Positions 26,672 through 36,693 of a stretch of DNA of 64,000 nt are shown here, one piece after another. Location: contig CALWTQ010000004.1 in assembly GCA_944384505.1 (NCBI GenBank), positions 1 through 64,000 on the forward strand, read 5' to 3'. Position 1 is the first letter of the stretch. Every line of letters begins with the position of its first letter. The DNA comes from an uncultured Mediterraneibacter sp. (GTDB taxonomy: Bacteria > Bacillota > Clostridia > Lachnospirales > Lachnospiraceae). A program made the translations under genes and the position numbers. Under the pieces are notes generated by a model that was not told the origin of the DNA, made no database searches, and worked only from the letters and a program-made list of their open reading frames with translations.

Positions 26672-28891
26672 GTGTTTGCGGATATTATTATAGATATTCA
26701 ACATGAAAAACTGGATAAGATCTTTCAGTACCGGATTCCGGAACGGCTTGAAGCCGAGCTGGAGCCGGGGATGGAGGTGCTGGTGCCTTTCGGAAACGGG
26801 AACCGTCAGAGGAAAGGGTATGTAACCGGCATCTCGGAAACCTGTGATTATGATCTGTCGAAGGTAAAGGAGATCAGTGATATCTCCCGGACCGGAGTGG
26901 AGATCGAGGCAAAGCTGATCGCCCTTGCGGCCTGGATGAAGTCAAATTACGGCGGCACTATGATCCAGGCGTTAAAGACAGTCCTTCCGATCCGGCAGAA
27001 GGAGAACGCGAAGGTGAAAAAGCATCTCCGGCTTCTGCTGGATAAGGATACGGGAGTGCGTCAGCTGCATTATTATCTGGAGAAGAACCAGAAGGCAAGG
27101 GCGCGGCTCATGGCGGCGCTTCTGGATGATCCTCTCCTGGAATATGAGCTGGTGAGGAAGAAGCTGAATATTACTCCGACAGTGATCCGGGCGCTGGAAG
27201 AACAGGGCGTGCTTGCAGTGGAGTCTGAACAGGTCTGGAGGAATCCGGTCAGCGGGACAGACAGCTCTGCTCAGACTGTGACTTACACAGAAGAGCAGGA
27301 GCGGATCATCCGCACATTCTGCGGGGATTATGAGGCGGGGATCAGGCAGACCTATCTCATCCACGGAGTGACCGGGAGCGGGAAGACGGAAGTGTATATG
27401 GAGATGATCCGCCAGGTTGTGGATATGGGAAAGCAGGCCATTGTCCTGATTCCCGAGATTGCCCTGACTTATCAGACGGTCATGCGGTTTTACCGAAGAT
27501 TCGGGAACCGGGTGTCGATTATGAATTCCCGTCTTTCGGCGGGGGAGCGGTATGATCAGATGATGCGGGCAAAAGCCGGCGAGGTGGACGTGATGATCGG
27601 CCCCAGGTCCGCTCTTTTTACGCCGTTTCCGGATCTGGGCCTGATCGTGATTGATGAGGAACATGAGCCCACATACAAGAGCGAGCAGACTCCCAGGTAT
27701 CACGCCCGGGAGACTGCGGTAAAACGGGCCCAGATGGAAGGAGCCGGCGTGGTGCTCGGAAGCGCAACCCCTTCCCTGGAAGCAATGTACCGGGCAAGGA
27801 ACGGAGAGTACGTGCTCTTTGAGATGAAGAACCGTTCCAGGATGCAGAGAATGGCGGACGTATATACCGTGGATCTGCGGGAAGAATTAAAGAGTGGAAA
27901 CCGTTCGATCTTAAGCCGGAAGCTGGTGGATCTGATGGAAGACCGGCTTGCGAAGCGGGAACAGATCATGCTCTTCTTAAACCGCAGGGGATATTCGGGA
28001 TTTGTTTCCTGCAGGGAGTGCGGGCATGTGATCAAATGTCCTCACTGCGATATCTCCCTGTCGGTTCACAGGGACGGGCGGATGCGGTGTCATTACTGCG
28101 GCTACTCTCAGCCGCGGATTACAAAGTGCCCGGAGTGCGGATCTGTGCACATCGGAGAATTCCGGGCGGGGACTCAGCAGATAGAAGATATGGTAAAGAC
28201 GATGTTCCCCAAATCAAGAGTGCTGCGGATGGATATGGACACGACCCGCCACAAGGACGGACATGAGAAGATTCTCTCTACATTTGCGGACGGGGATGCG
28301 GATATCCTGGTGGGCACGCAGATGATTGTGAAAGGGCACGACTTCCCCAATGTCACCCTGGTGGGGGTGCTGGCGGCGGATATGTCTCTGTACACGGATG
28401 ATTACCGCTCCGGGGAGCGCACCTTTCAGCTTCTGACCCAGGCGGAAGGCCGGGCGGGCCGGGGAGAGAAGGCGGGTGCTGCGGTGATCCAGACCTACAG
28501 TCCGGATCACTACGCGGTGCAGACTGCGGCGGCCCAGGATTACGAGGCGTTCTATGAGGAGGAGATCCGTTACCGTACATTGATGGGATATCCCCCTGTG
28601 GAAAACCTGCTGGCACTCTTTGTCTCCTGCGAAGATGAGGCGCTGCTGGAGAAGGGATGCCATTATTTGAAGGAATATGTCCTCAGAGTGAGCGGCCGCG
28701 CGGAGGCTTCCGTGATCGGTCCGGCAAGCCCGGGGATTGAGAAGATCCGGGACATTTACCGGAGAGTGATCTATGTTAAGACAGAACGGTATGAGGACCT
28801 TGTGGAGATCAAGGATAAGACGGAGAAATATATAGAGATAAATTCCGGTTTTGACCGGATGAGAATACAGTTTGACTTCAATCCGATGTAG
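26672..28891 (+). CDS. priA: Primosomal replication restart helicase PriA
   Basis: Superfamily 2 DNA helicase of 739 residues that reloads the replisome at stalled forks. It shows an N-terminal 3'-OH binding domain (FADIIIDIQHEKLDKIFQY), Walker A GVTGSGKTEVY, DEEH box, and the paired zinc clusters CRECGHVIKCPHC and CHYCG...CPECG. The start is GTG 26672, 12 bp after murE, with only a weak ribosome site. Starts of family members fit this position. Confidence 0.95.
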   Translation: MFADIIIDIQHEKLDKIFQYRIPERLEAELEPGMEVLVPFGNGNRQRKGYVTGISETCDYDLSKVKEISDISRTGVEIEAKLIALAAWMKSNYGGTMIQALKTVLPIRQKENAKVKKHLRLLLDKDTGVRQLHYYLEKNQKARARLMAALLDDPLLEYELVRKKLNITPTVIRALEEQGVLAVESEQVWRNPVSGTDSSAQTVTYTEEQERIIRTFCGDYEAGIRQTYLIHGVTGSGKTEVYMEMIRQVVDMGKQAIVLIPEIALTYQTVMRFYRRFGNRVSIMNSRLSAGERYDQMMRAKAGEVDVMIGPRSALFTPFPDLGLIVIDEEHEPTYKSEQTPRYHARETAVKRAQMEGAGVVLGSATPSLEAMYRARNGEYVLFEMKNRSRMQRMADVYTVDLREELKSGNRSILSRKLVDLMEDRLAKREQIMLFLNRRGYSGFVSCRECGHVIKCPHCDISLSVHRDGRMRCHYCGYSQPRITKCPECGSVHIGEFRAGTQQIEDMVKTMFPKSRVLRMDMDTTRHKDGHEKILSTFADGDADILVGTQMIVKGHDFPNVTLVGVLAADMSLYTDDYRSGERTFQLLTQAEGRAGRGEKAGAAVIQTYSPDHYAVQTAAAQDYEAFYEEEIRYRTLMGYPPVENLLALFVSCEDEALLEKGCHYLKEYVLRVSGRAEASVIGPASPGIEKIRDIYRRVIYVKTERYEDLVEIKDKTEKYIEINSGFDRMRIQFDFNPM

Positions 28892-28943
28892 TACAGCGGA
28901 TGAACTGTTATCAAAAACAATGTGATGAAAAGAGGAGAATATT

Positions 28944-29462
28944 ATGGCGATCAGACAGGTAAGAGAGATTGGCGATGAGATACTGACAAAACAGTGCAAG
29001 GAAGTGCCTAAGATGACGCTGCGCACGAAGATCCTGATCGGGGATATGCTGGAGACGATGTATGACAAGAACGGCGTGGGGCTGGCGGCTCCCCAGGTGG
29101 GCGTACTAAAACGGATCGTAGTCATTGATGTGGGCGAGGGGCCGATCGTGCTTATTAACCCGGAGATCATCGAGACGTCCGGGGAGCAGACCGGAGAAGA
29201 AGGATGCTTAAGCGTGCCCGGGAAATGGGGCAATGTGACCCGTCCGAACTATGTGAAGGTGCGGGCGTACAATCAGGACATGGAACTCTGTGAGCTTGAG
29301 GGGGAAGGCCTGCTGGCACGGGCGTTCTGCCATGAGATCGACCACCTGAAAGGCGAGCTCTATGTGGATAAGACACTGGACGGACTTCATGACGTGACAT
29401 ATGATGAAACAGAGGAAGATGATGAAGGGGAAGGCACGGAAACGGAGGAGCGGACAGTATGA
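28944..29462 (+). CDS. def: Peptide deformylase
   Basis: Metal-dependent enzyme of 172 residues that removes the formyl group from nascent proteins. The three family motifs are clear: [19 protein letters not shown] (Cys metal ligand) and HEIDHLKG. An acidic tail ([16 protein letters not shown]) extends the C-terminus. It overlaps fmt by four bases, the classic def-fmt pairing. Confidence 0.97.
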   Translation: MAIRQVREIGDEILTKQCKEVPKMTLRTKILIGDMLETMYDKNGVGLAAPQVGVLKRIVVIDVGEGPIVLINPEIIETSGEQTGEEGCLSVPGKWGNVTRPNYVKVRAYNQDMELCELEGEGLLARAFCHEIDHLKGELYVDKTLDGLHDVTYDETEEDDEGEGTETEERTV

Positions 29463-30427
29463 GGATCATTTTTATGGGAACCCCGGATTTTTCGGTGGGA
29501 ACGCTGGAGGCGCTTGTCGGGGCGGGACACGACGTCTGCCTTGCGGTGACTCAGCCGGATAAGCCAAGGGGCAGAGGAAAGGAGATGCAGTTCTCACCAG
29601 TCAAGGAGGCTGCACTCAGACTTGGAATTCCGGTGTATCAGCCGAAACGGATCCGCAATCCGGAATGCGCGGAGGAACTGAGAAAATATGGCGCGGACGT
29701 TATGGTGGTGATCGCTTTCGGGCAGATCCTGCCGAAGTCCATTCTGGAGATGACGCCTTACGGCTGTATTAATGTACACGCTTCGCTCCTTCCCAAATAC
29801 AGGGGCGCGGCGCCGATCCAGTGGGCGGTCATCGAGGGGGAGAAAGTGACGGGAGTCACCATGATGCAGATGGACGAGGGCCTTGATACCGGAGATATGA
29901 TCATGAAGCAGGAAGTGCCGATTGCGGAGGACGAGACCGGGGAGAGCCTGCATGACAAGCTTTCTGAGGCGGGGGCGAAGCTCTGCGTGGAGACGCTTAA
30001 AGCGCTGGAAGATAAAACCGCACATTTTGAGAAGCAGGGAGAGAGCCCGACCGCTTACGCGAAGATGCTGACAAAGGAGATGGGGAATATTGACTGGAGT
30101 GACCCGGCAGTCCGCATCGAGCGTCTGATCCGCGGTTTAAATTCCTGGCCCAGTGCATATACTCACTGGAAAGGGAAAGTGATGAAGATCTGGCGGGCGA
30201 AAGCAGAACCGGCAGATACGGAACCTGCAAAGGCGGAACCGGCAGAAGCGGGAACGGCAGTTCCGGGAACTGTGCTCTGTGTGGGAAAAGATGACTTTAC
30301 AGTACAGACCGGGGATGGAATCCTGAGAATTCTGGAAGTGCAGATTCCGGGGAAGAAGAGGATGGAAACAGGCGCTTTCCTGAGGGGGTATCCAATAGAG
30401 CCCGGCACAGTATTTACGCGCGGATAG
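29459..30427 (+). CDS. fmt: Methionyl-tRNA formyltransferase
   Basis: Transfers a formyl group from 10-formyl-tetrahydrofolate to initiator Met-tRNA; 322 residues. The N-terminus [18 protein letters not shown], the catalytic [17 protein letters not shown] and the [10 protein letters not shown] block are typical. Odd: between the core and the C-terminal OB fold (about residues 244-264) lies an Ala/Glu/Pro low-complexity repeat ([17 protein letters not shown]) not usual for the family. Confidence 0.96.
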   Translation: MRIIFMGTPDFSVGTLEALVGAGHDVCLAVTQPDKPRGRGKEMQFSPVKEAALRLGIPVYQPKRIRNPECAEELRKYGADVMVVIAFGQILPKSILEMTPYGCINVHASLLPKYRGAAPIQWAVIEGEKVTGVTMMQMDEGLDTGDMIMKQEVPIAEDETGESLHDKLSEAGAKLCVETLKALEDKTAHFEKQGESPTAYAKMLTKEMGNIDWSDPAVRIERLIRGLNSWPSAYTHWKGKVMKIWRAKAEPADTEPAKAEPAEAGTAVPGTVLCVGKDDFTVQTGDGILRILEVQIPGKKRMETGAFLRGYPIEPGTVFTRG

Positions 30428-30470
30428 CGGAAAAGGGCGCCGGCTTATGTGAGATCAGGAGGTTGACAGG

Positions 30471-31175
30471 ATGTTTTACTATTACTATGACTGGACGTAT
30501 ATGCTTGTTATCATTGGCGTTGTTATCTGTATGGCAGCGTCCGCCCGGGTGAACGGAGTTTTTTCAAGATATTCCACTGTCCGCAGCCGTGTGGGGCTGA
30601 CCGGGAAGGAGGCGGCGGAAGAAATCCTGAGAAGAAACGGAATCTACGATGTGAGAGTGATCCATATTCCGGGAAACCTGACAGACCACTATAATCCGGG
30701 GAAAAAGACGCTGGGGCTGTCGGACACAGTGTATAATTCCGCTTCTGTTGCGGCGGTGGGCGTAGCGGCCCACGAGTGTGGCCACGCAGTACAGCACGCC
30801 ACAGGATATGCGCCGCTGTCCCTGAGAGGAGCTCTTGTGCCGGTGGCGAATATTGGTTCCGCGCTGTCATGGCCGCTGATTATTCTGGGGCTGCTTCTGA
30901 CGGGGCAGACGTCAGCTTTGTTTATCAATCTGGGTATCCTGCTGTTTTCGGCGGCGGTGTTGTTCCAGATTGTAACTCTGCCTGTAGAATTCAATGCTTC
31001 CGGCCGGGCGGTGAGAGCGCTCGAGACGTCAGGGATGCTGTACCCGGATGAGGTGGGCGAAGTAAAGCAGGTGCTCAGCGCTGCGGCTCTGACCTATGTG
31101 GCCAGCGCGGCGGCCATGATCCTGCAGCTTCTTCGTCTTTTGATTATTACAGGAGGAAGAAGGCGGAATGAATAA
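30471..31175 (+). CDS. YugP-type membrane zinc metallopeptidase
   Basis: Integral membrane protein of 234 residues with the neutral zinc metallopeptidase signature AAHECGHAVQHATGY (HExxH-like HECGH) and hydrophobic helices near 5-22, 120-155 and 200-225. The role of YugP proteins is not established. It overlaps rsmB by eight bases and is part of the housekeeping operon. Confidence 0.9.
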   Translation: MFYYYYDWTYMLVIIGVVICMAASARVNGVFSRYSTVRSRVGLTGKEAAEEILRRNGIYDVRVIHIPGNLTDHYNPGKKTLGLSDTVYNSASVAAVGVAAHECGHAVQHATGYAPLSLRGALVPVANIGSALSWPLIILGLLLTGQTSALFINLGILLFSAAVLFQIVTLPVEFNASGRAVRALETSGMLYPDEVGEVKQVLSAAALTYVASAAAMILQLLRLLIITGGRRRNE

Positions 31176-32604
31176 ACAGATAAACGAGAGGGAGATCGTG
31201 CTGGAGGTTCTTATGGAAATCACAGAGAACGGCCAGTACAGCCATATCATCCTCCGGGATGTGCTTGCAAAGTACCAGTATCTTGCGAAGCGGGAGCGGG
31301 CGTTTATATCCAGAGTGACCGAGGGAACTCTGGAGCATATGATCGAGATTGATTATATATTAGACCAGTTCTCAAAAGTGAAAGTGGAGAAGATGAAGCC
31401 GGTGATCCGCAATCTGCTGCGCAGCGCGGTATATCAGCTGAAATATATGGACAGCGTACCGGACCGGGCTGTGTGCAGCGAGTCAGTAAAGCTGGCTGTA
31501 AAAAAAGGATTTTCTGGTCTGAAAGGCTACGTAAACGGCGTGCTGAGAAATATCGCCAGGGGACTTGAGGATGTGAAATATCCAGAGGAAGGCTCACGCG
31601 CGCTGTCCGTGAGGTATTCCTGCCCGGAATGGATCATCCGGCTGTGGCAGAACTACTATGAAGACGATGTGATTGAAGCAATGCTTGCTGATTTCCTGAC
31701 AGAGAAACCGCTGTCTATCCGCTGCTGTTTACACAGGATAAGCCCGGAAGAGTTAAAGGGACGCCTGGAAAAAGAGGGCGTGAAAGTGGAGGCGCATCCC
31801 TATCTGCCCTACGCTTTCCTGATCTCGGGGTATGACCATCTGGAGGGGCTGGAAAGCTTCCGGGAAGGACTCTTTACCGTGCAGGATGTAAGTTCCATGC
31901 TCGTGGGAGAGCTCCTGGGAGTGAAGGCAGGAGATTTTATTATTGATGTGTGCGCCGCTCCGGGAGGAAAGGCGATGCACGCCGCGGAGAAGCTTCTGCT
32001 GGCGGAAGGCAGTGCAGAGTCGGAAAACACACGCTATTCGGAGGACCGGAAGGAAGCCGCCTCGGATCCAGAGAACTTGTGCGGCCGGGTGGAGGCGCGG
32101 GATCTGACAGAGCATAAGGTGGATCTGATCCGGACCAATATTGCCCGCATGGGTCTTGAGAATATTTCCGCTGTCTGCATGGACGCCTCTGTTTTGGACG
32201 AAGAGTCACGGGAAAAGGCAGACGCGGTGATCGCGGATCTGCCCTGTTCGGGGCTGGGAGTGCTGGGGCGAAAGCTGGATTTGAGATACAGGGCTGATCC
32301 GGATGGGATAAAAAGCCTCGTTAAGCTTCAGCGGAAGATATTAAGCTGCGCAAAAGAATATGTAAAACCCGGCGGTGCATTGATTTACAGCACATGTACT
32401 GTGAATCCGGAGGAAAATACAGAGAATGTCTATCGGTTCCTGGAGGAAAATCCGGAGTTTGAGCTGGATGATATTTCAGATGGGCTCTGTCCAGAGCTTA
32501 GGGAGAGTGTGACGGAGAAGGGATGTATACAGCTCCTTCCGGGAATCCACAGCTGTGATGGATTCTTTATCGCAAGACTTGTGAAGAAGGAACGGGAGAG
32601 CTGA
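31168..32604 (+). CDS. rsmB: 16S rRNA m5C967 methyltransferase RsmB
   Basis: SAM-dependent rRNA cytosine-5 methyltransferase of 478 residues. The N-terminal NusB-like RNA-binding domain (NEREIVLEVLMEI...AFISRVTEGTLEH) precedes the catalytic domain with VCAAPGGKAMHAAEKL, DLPCSGLGVLGRKLDLRY and STCTVNPEEN (the two Cys). About 30 extra residues (AESENTRYSEDRKEAASDPEN) interrupt the region after motif I. Confidence 0.95.
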   Translation: MNKQINEREIVLEVLMEITENGQYSHIILRDVLAKYQYLAKRERAFISRVTEGTLEHMIEIDYILDQFSKVKVEKMKPVIRNLLRSAVYQLKYMDSVPDRAVCSESVKLAVKKGFSGLKGYVNGVLRNIARGLEDVKYPEEGSRALSVRYSCPEWIIRLWQNYYEDDVIEAMLADFLTEKPLSIRCCLHRISPEELKGRLEKEGVKVEAHPYLPYAFLISGYDHLEGLESFREGLFTVQDVSSMLVGELLGVKAGDFIIDVCAAPGGKAMHAAEKLLLAEGSAESENTRYSEDRKEAASDPENLCGRVEARDLTEHKVDLIRTNIARMGLENISAVCMDASVLDEESREKADAVIADLPCSGLGVLGRKLDLRYRADPDGIKSLVKLQRKILSCAKEYVKPGGALIYSTCTVNPEENTENVYRFLEENPEFELDDISDGLCPELRESVTEKGCIQLLPGIHSCDGFFIARLVKKERES

Positions 32605-32673
32605 GGCGCTTTCCCTGCGGTGAATGGCTGCGTTAAAAGAAGCCGGGAAAAACAGAAAAGGAAATGGATCTAC

Positions 32674-33774
32674 ATGAAAAAGGACATCCGTGCGTATGGA
32701 TATGAGGAATTAAATACGGAGATTATCAATCTGGGCGAGAAGGCCTTCCGGGCAAAGCAGATCTACGACTGGCTGCATGTGAAGCTGGCGGGGAGCTTTG
32801 ATGAGATGACAAACCTCTCTAAAGCGCTCAGAGAGAAGCTGGACCAGGAGTATGTGATCCTTCCGGTGGAACTGGAAGAGCGGCAGGTGTCAAAGCAGGA
32901 CGGGACGAACAAGTTTCTCTTCCGGCTGTATGACGGGAATATGGTGGAAAGTGTACTTATGAGGTATAAGCACGGGAATTCCGTATGTATTTCCTCCCAG
33001 GCAGGGTGCCGGATGGGCTGCGTGTTCTGCGCTTCCACAATCGGGGGATTAAAGAGGAATCTCTCTGCATCGGAGATGCTGGGGCAGGTCTACCAGATCC
33101 AGAAGATCATCGGTGAGAGGGTACATAACGTAGTTGTTATGGGAACCGGGGAACCTCTGGACAACTATGACAACTTTGTCCGCTTCGTGCGTATTCTCAC
33201 AGAGGAACACGGGCTTCACATCAGCCAGAGAAATGTGACCGTCTCTACATGCGGCATTGTCCCGAACATGCTTAAGCTTGCGGATGAAAATCTTCAGATC
33301 ACACTGGCTCTCTCCCTGCATGGTTCTACACAGGAGAAGCGGAGGAAACTTATGCCTGTGGCGAACAAATATGAACTTGGGGAAGTGCTGGCGGCCTGTG
33401 ATACATATTTTGAAAAAACAGGACGCAGGGTGACGTTTGAGTACAGTCTGGTGCACGGAGTGAACGACCGGGATGAAGACGCGGGAGAGCTGGCGGCAAT
33501 CTTAAAGCCCAGGAACTGCCATCTGAACCTGATCCCGGTCAATCCGGTGAGGGAGCGTGATTTTATACGCCCGACCCGCGAAAATGCGCTCAATTTCAAA
33601 AATAAACTTGAAAAAAGTGGAATAAATGTTACTATAAGAAGGGAAATGGGCTCTGATATCGACGGAGCCTGTGGACAGCTCCGCCGGCGGTACGCGTCAA
33701 AAAACGCGCCGGCAGACAGAAAAATGATGACAGACAGCAGCGCGGCAGCAGAAGAAAGAGCAGGCGGGGCGTGA
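32674..33774 (+). CDS. rlmN: 23S rRNA A2503 / tRNA A37 C2-methyltransferase RlmN
   Basis: Radical SAM enzyme of 366 residues. The iron-sulfur motif is CRMGCVFCAST, with GTGEPLDNYDN and SLHGSTQEKRRKLMP, and the second reactive Cys is in GACGQLRRRY near the C-terminus. ATG 32674 follows AAAAGGAAATGG. Frames upstream to 32620 cover only the intergenic gap. Confidence 0.96.
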   Translation: MKKDIRAYGYEELNTEIINLGEKAFRAKQIYDWLHVKLAGSFDEMTNLSKALREKLDQEYVILPVELEERQVSKQDGTNKFLFRLYDGNMVESVLMRYKHGNSVCISSQAGCRMGCVFCASTIGGLKRNLSASEMLGQVYQIQKIIGERVHNVVVMGTGEPLDNYDNFVRFVRILTEEHGLHISQRNVTVSTCGIVPNMLKLADENLQITLALSLHGSTQEKRRKLMPVANKYELGEVLAACDTYFEKTGRRVTFEYSLVHGVNDRDEDAGELAAILKPRNCHLNLIPVNPVRERDFIRPTRENALNFKNKLEKSGINVTIRREMGSDIDGACGQLRRRYASKNAPADRKMMTDSSAAAEERAGGA

Positions 33775-33812
33775 TCTGCGGCATCAAAGCGGACAGAGAA
33801 AAGGAGACAGAT

Positions 33813-34556
33813 ATGAGGACGTTTTCAATTACAGACGTAGGAATGGTACGGCAGGTGAATCAGGATTATGTCTACGCGACAGATCAGCCTCTGGGTATCC
33901 TTCAGAATCTCTTTGTAGTCGCGGACGGAATGGGAGGCCACCAGGCCGGCGATTACGCTTCTAAGTATACGGTTGAAGTGCTGAAAAGAGAGCTCAGCAG
34001 AAGTGAAGGCGAGGACGTTGAAAAGTGTCTTGTATCGGCAATCAAGACGGCGAATAGGGAGATCATCAGAGAAGCCGGCGGGGACGAACATCTCAAGGGG
34101 ATGGGAACCACGGTCGTAGCGGCTACGATCATGAATCAGATGATGTACTTCGCCAATGTAGGAGACAGCCGTCTGTACCTGATTAATCAGGGAATCCAGC
34201 AGCTTACCAAGGATCACTCCCTTGTGGAGGAGATGGTCCGGCTGGGCGGCATTAAGCCGGAAGAGGCGAAACACCATCCGGATAAGAATATTATTACAAG
34301 GGCGATCGGCGCGAAAGCCGATGTGGATGTTGATTTCTATGAACACCGTCTGAAACGGGGAGACATCATACTGATGTGTACGGACGGTCTGAGCAATATG
34401 GTGGAGGATGAAGAACTCTTCCATATCGTCCAGGGGGGAAGGGACATTGTGGAGGCAGGCCAGGCCCTTGTGGATACAGCAAAGGAAAACGGCGGGACAG
34501 ACAATATAGGGGTTGTCCTGATTGAGCCGTTCTCAGATGAGGTGAGTGTATTATGA
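33813..34556 (+). CDS. prpC: PP2C-type Ser/Thr protein phosphatase
   Basis: Metal-dependent phosphatase of 247 residues that reverses phosphorylation by the adjacent PASTA kinase. PP2C motifs: TDVGMVRQVNQD, FVVADGMGGHQAGDYAS, GMGTTVVAA, NVGDSRLYL, TRAIGA and CTDGLSN, with DNIGVVLIEP at the end. ATG 33813 follows AAAAGGAGA. It overlaps the kinase gene by four bases. Confidence 0.95.
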   Translation: MRTFSITDVGMVRQVNQDYVYATDQPLGILQNLFVVADGMGGHQAGDYASKYTVEVLKRELSRSEGEDVEKCLVSAIKTANREIIREAGGDEHLKGMGTTVVAATIMNQMMYFANVGDSRLYLINQGIQQLTKDHSLVEEMVRLGGIKPEEAKHHPDKNIITRAIGAKADVDVDFYEHRLKRGDIILMCTDGLSNMVEDEELFHIVQGGRDIVEAGQALVDTAKENGGTDNIGVVLIEPFSDEVSVL

Positions 34557-36637
34557 TTAAAGAAGGAGTAGTATTAGGGAAACGGTATGAGATACTGGGC
34601 CGCATCGGTTCCGGAGGAATGGCCGATGTTTATAAGAGCAAGGACCATAAGCTGAACCGGTATGTGGCGGTAAAAGTGCTGAAGAGTGATTATCGTCAGG
34701 ATGAAGTCTTTATTAAGAAGTTCGTAAGCGAGGCGCAGGCGGCCGCAGGGCTGATGCATCCGAACGTGGTAAACGTCTATGACGTGGGCCAGGACAGGGG
34801 CCTTTATTATATGGTCATGGAACTGGTGGAAGGGATCACGCTGAAAGATTACATTGAGAAAAAGGGAAGGCTTTCAGCAAAGGAGACAATCAGCATCTCA
34901 ATTCAGATGGTGACGGGACTCCAGGCAGCTCATAACCAGCATATCATACACCGGGATATTAAACCTCAGAATATTATCATTTCAAAAGACGGAAAAGTAA
35001 AAGTAACAGACTTCGGCATTGCACGCGCCACAACGTCTACCCAGACGATCAGCACGAGTGTTATGGGGTCTGTTCACTATACGTCGCCTGAGCAGGCAAA
35101 GGGCGGGCTGGTGGATCAGAAAAGTGATATTTATTCCATCGGTATCACGATGTATGAGATGATTACCGGGCATGTCCCCTTTGACGGCGACTCCACTGTG
35201 ACAGTGGCGCTGAAGCATCTCCAGGAGGAGCTCAGGTCTCCGGCGGAGGAAGTGCCGGACATCCCCTACAGCCTGGAATGCATTATTATGAAATGTACTC
35301 AGAAGAATCCGAACCTGCGTTATCCGGACTGCGCGTCTCTTCTGCAGGATCTGAAGCACTCTCTGGTGGATCCGGACGGGGACTTTGTCGTTCTCGGAGC
35401 AGGAGCGCCGTCCAGGGATACGGATCAGACTGTGGTAATGTCAACAGAAGAGCTGGAGCGGGTTCAGGCGCGTGGTTATGACAATAACTATGATGAAGAT
35501 GATGAGGATGATGAGGAATACGATGACGATGAAGACGATGAGGACGATGAAGAGGACGATCGCCGCAGAGGCGACGGCAGACGCCGGAAGAAAAACAATG
35601 TAAATCCAGATACAAAGCGGATCATGCGCATCCTTATGATCGTGGCAGGCGTTGTGATCGCGCTTCTCGTTCTTTTCCTGGTGGCAAACGCGACAGGCTT
35701 CTTCTCAGGGCCGGGGCTGGCGTCCTCGTCAGAGAAAGAGATGGTGGAAGTGCCTGACGTAAAAGGAAGGACCTATGAAGAGGCAAAGGAAATCCTGAAT
35801 AAAAAGAACCTCGGAATCCGGAAGGCCAACGAGGAGGAGCCATCCAACGAGTATGCGGCCGGAGAGATCAAGAGCCAGGATCCCGGCGCCGGAGAAGAGG
35901 TGGAGATCAACTCTACGATCACTGTTGTGATCAGCAGCGGTGAGGAGGCGGAGAAGGTTTCCGTGCCGAATGTGGTGAACAGCAGCGAGGCCGATGCGGA
36001 GAAGGCGCTGCAGGCGGCGAACCTGAAAGTGACAAAAGGCACTCCGCAGTACAGCGACACTATAGCGGAAGGCAATGTAATCTCAAGTGATCCCGCTGCC
36101 GGGACAGAGGTTGACGAGGGAACTTCAGTGACCATTGTGGTAAGCCTTGGCGTTGAGCAGGCGACTGTGCCGGATCTCAGGAATAAGAGCGCGGCTGACG
36201 CGGAATCAGCTCTGGCATCCGCCGGGCTTGTGGGAAGCGCAGGTGAGGAATACAGCGACAGCGTGGCGGAGGGACTTGTAATATCGCAGAGCCCGTCGTC
36301 CGGAGAGCATGTGAACAAGGGCAGCACTGTAAGCTATGTGGTAAGCCTTGGGCCGAGAACTACGGTCGTAACCGTGCCGGAGGTGCGGGGAATGGATCAG
36401 AACACTGCGTTTACGCGGCTGACAGAAGAGGGACTGACTCCTTCCTATCAGGGAGAGACAGAGTATAACAGCAACTATGGTCCCGGGCAGGTATGCAGGA
36501 TGTCAGTCAGTCCGGGAACGGGAGTGGCTAAGGGAACTACGGTGCAGTTCTGGACGAATCCTATGACAGATCCCAGTGAATCTGAGGATTCAGAAAATGG
36601 AGGCGGGTCTTCTTCAGGATCAGAGACGACAGAATAG
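34553..36637 (+). CDS. prkC: PASTA-domain Ser/Thr protein kinase
   Basis: Membrane kinase of 694 residues that senses wall fragments or lipid II and controls growth and division. Kinase domain about 10-270: GSGGMADVYKSKD, AVKVL, catalytic HRDIKPQNI, DFGIARA. A striking Asp/Glu run near 315-345 and a basic stretch precede the membrane helix (about 362-385). Outside are four PASTA repeats, starting at VEVPDVKG, VSVPNVVN, ATVPDLRN and VTVPEVRG. A Ser/Gly/Glu-rich tail ends the protein. Confidence 0.96.
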   Translation: MIKEGVVLGKRYEILGRIGSGGMADVYKSKDHKLNRYVAVKVLKSDYRQDEVFIKKFVSEAQAAAGLMHPNVVNVYDVGQDRGLYYMVMELVEGITLKDYIEKKGRLSAKETISISIQMVTGLQAAHNQHIIHRDIKPQNIIISKDGKVKVTDFGIARATTSTQTISTSVMGSVHYTSPEQAKGGLVDQKSDIYSIGITMYEMITGHVPFDGDSTVTVALKHLQEELRSPAEEVPDIPYSLECIIMKCTQKNPNLRYPDCASLLQDLKHSLVDPDGDFVVLGAGAPSRDTDQTVVMSTEELERVQARGYDNNYDEDDEDDEEYDDDEDDEDDEEDDRRRGDGRRRKKNNVNPDTKRIMRILMIVAGVVIALLVLFLVANATGFFSGPGLASSSEKEMVEVPDVKGRTYEEAKEILNKKNLGIRKANEEEPSNEYAAGEIKSQDPGAGEEVEINSTITVVISSGEEAEKVSVPNVVNSSEADAEKALQAANLKVTKGTPQYSDTIAEGNVISSDPAAGTEVDEGTSVTIVVSLGVEQATVPDLRNKSAADAESALASAGLVGSAGEEYSDSVAEGLVISQSPSSGEHVNKGSTVSYVVSLGPRTTVVTVPEVRGMDQNTAFTRLTEEGLTPSYQGETEYNSNYGPGQVCRMSVSPGTGVAKGTTVQFWTNPMTDPSESEDSENGGGSSSGSETTE

Positions 36638-36693
36638 CAGAGACCGTCCGGAAGACCGGACATTCTCTGAAGTAAAAACAGCAGCAGGAGAAT

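Noticed and set aside
28214-29233. A 339-codon minus-strand frame opposite priA and def
   Set aside because: It is the antisense of two clearly real genes, with low-complexity composition and no ribosome site.
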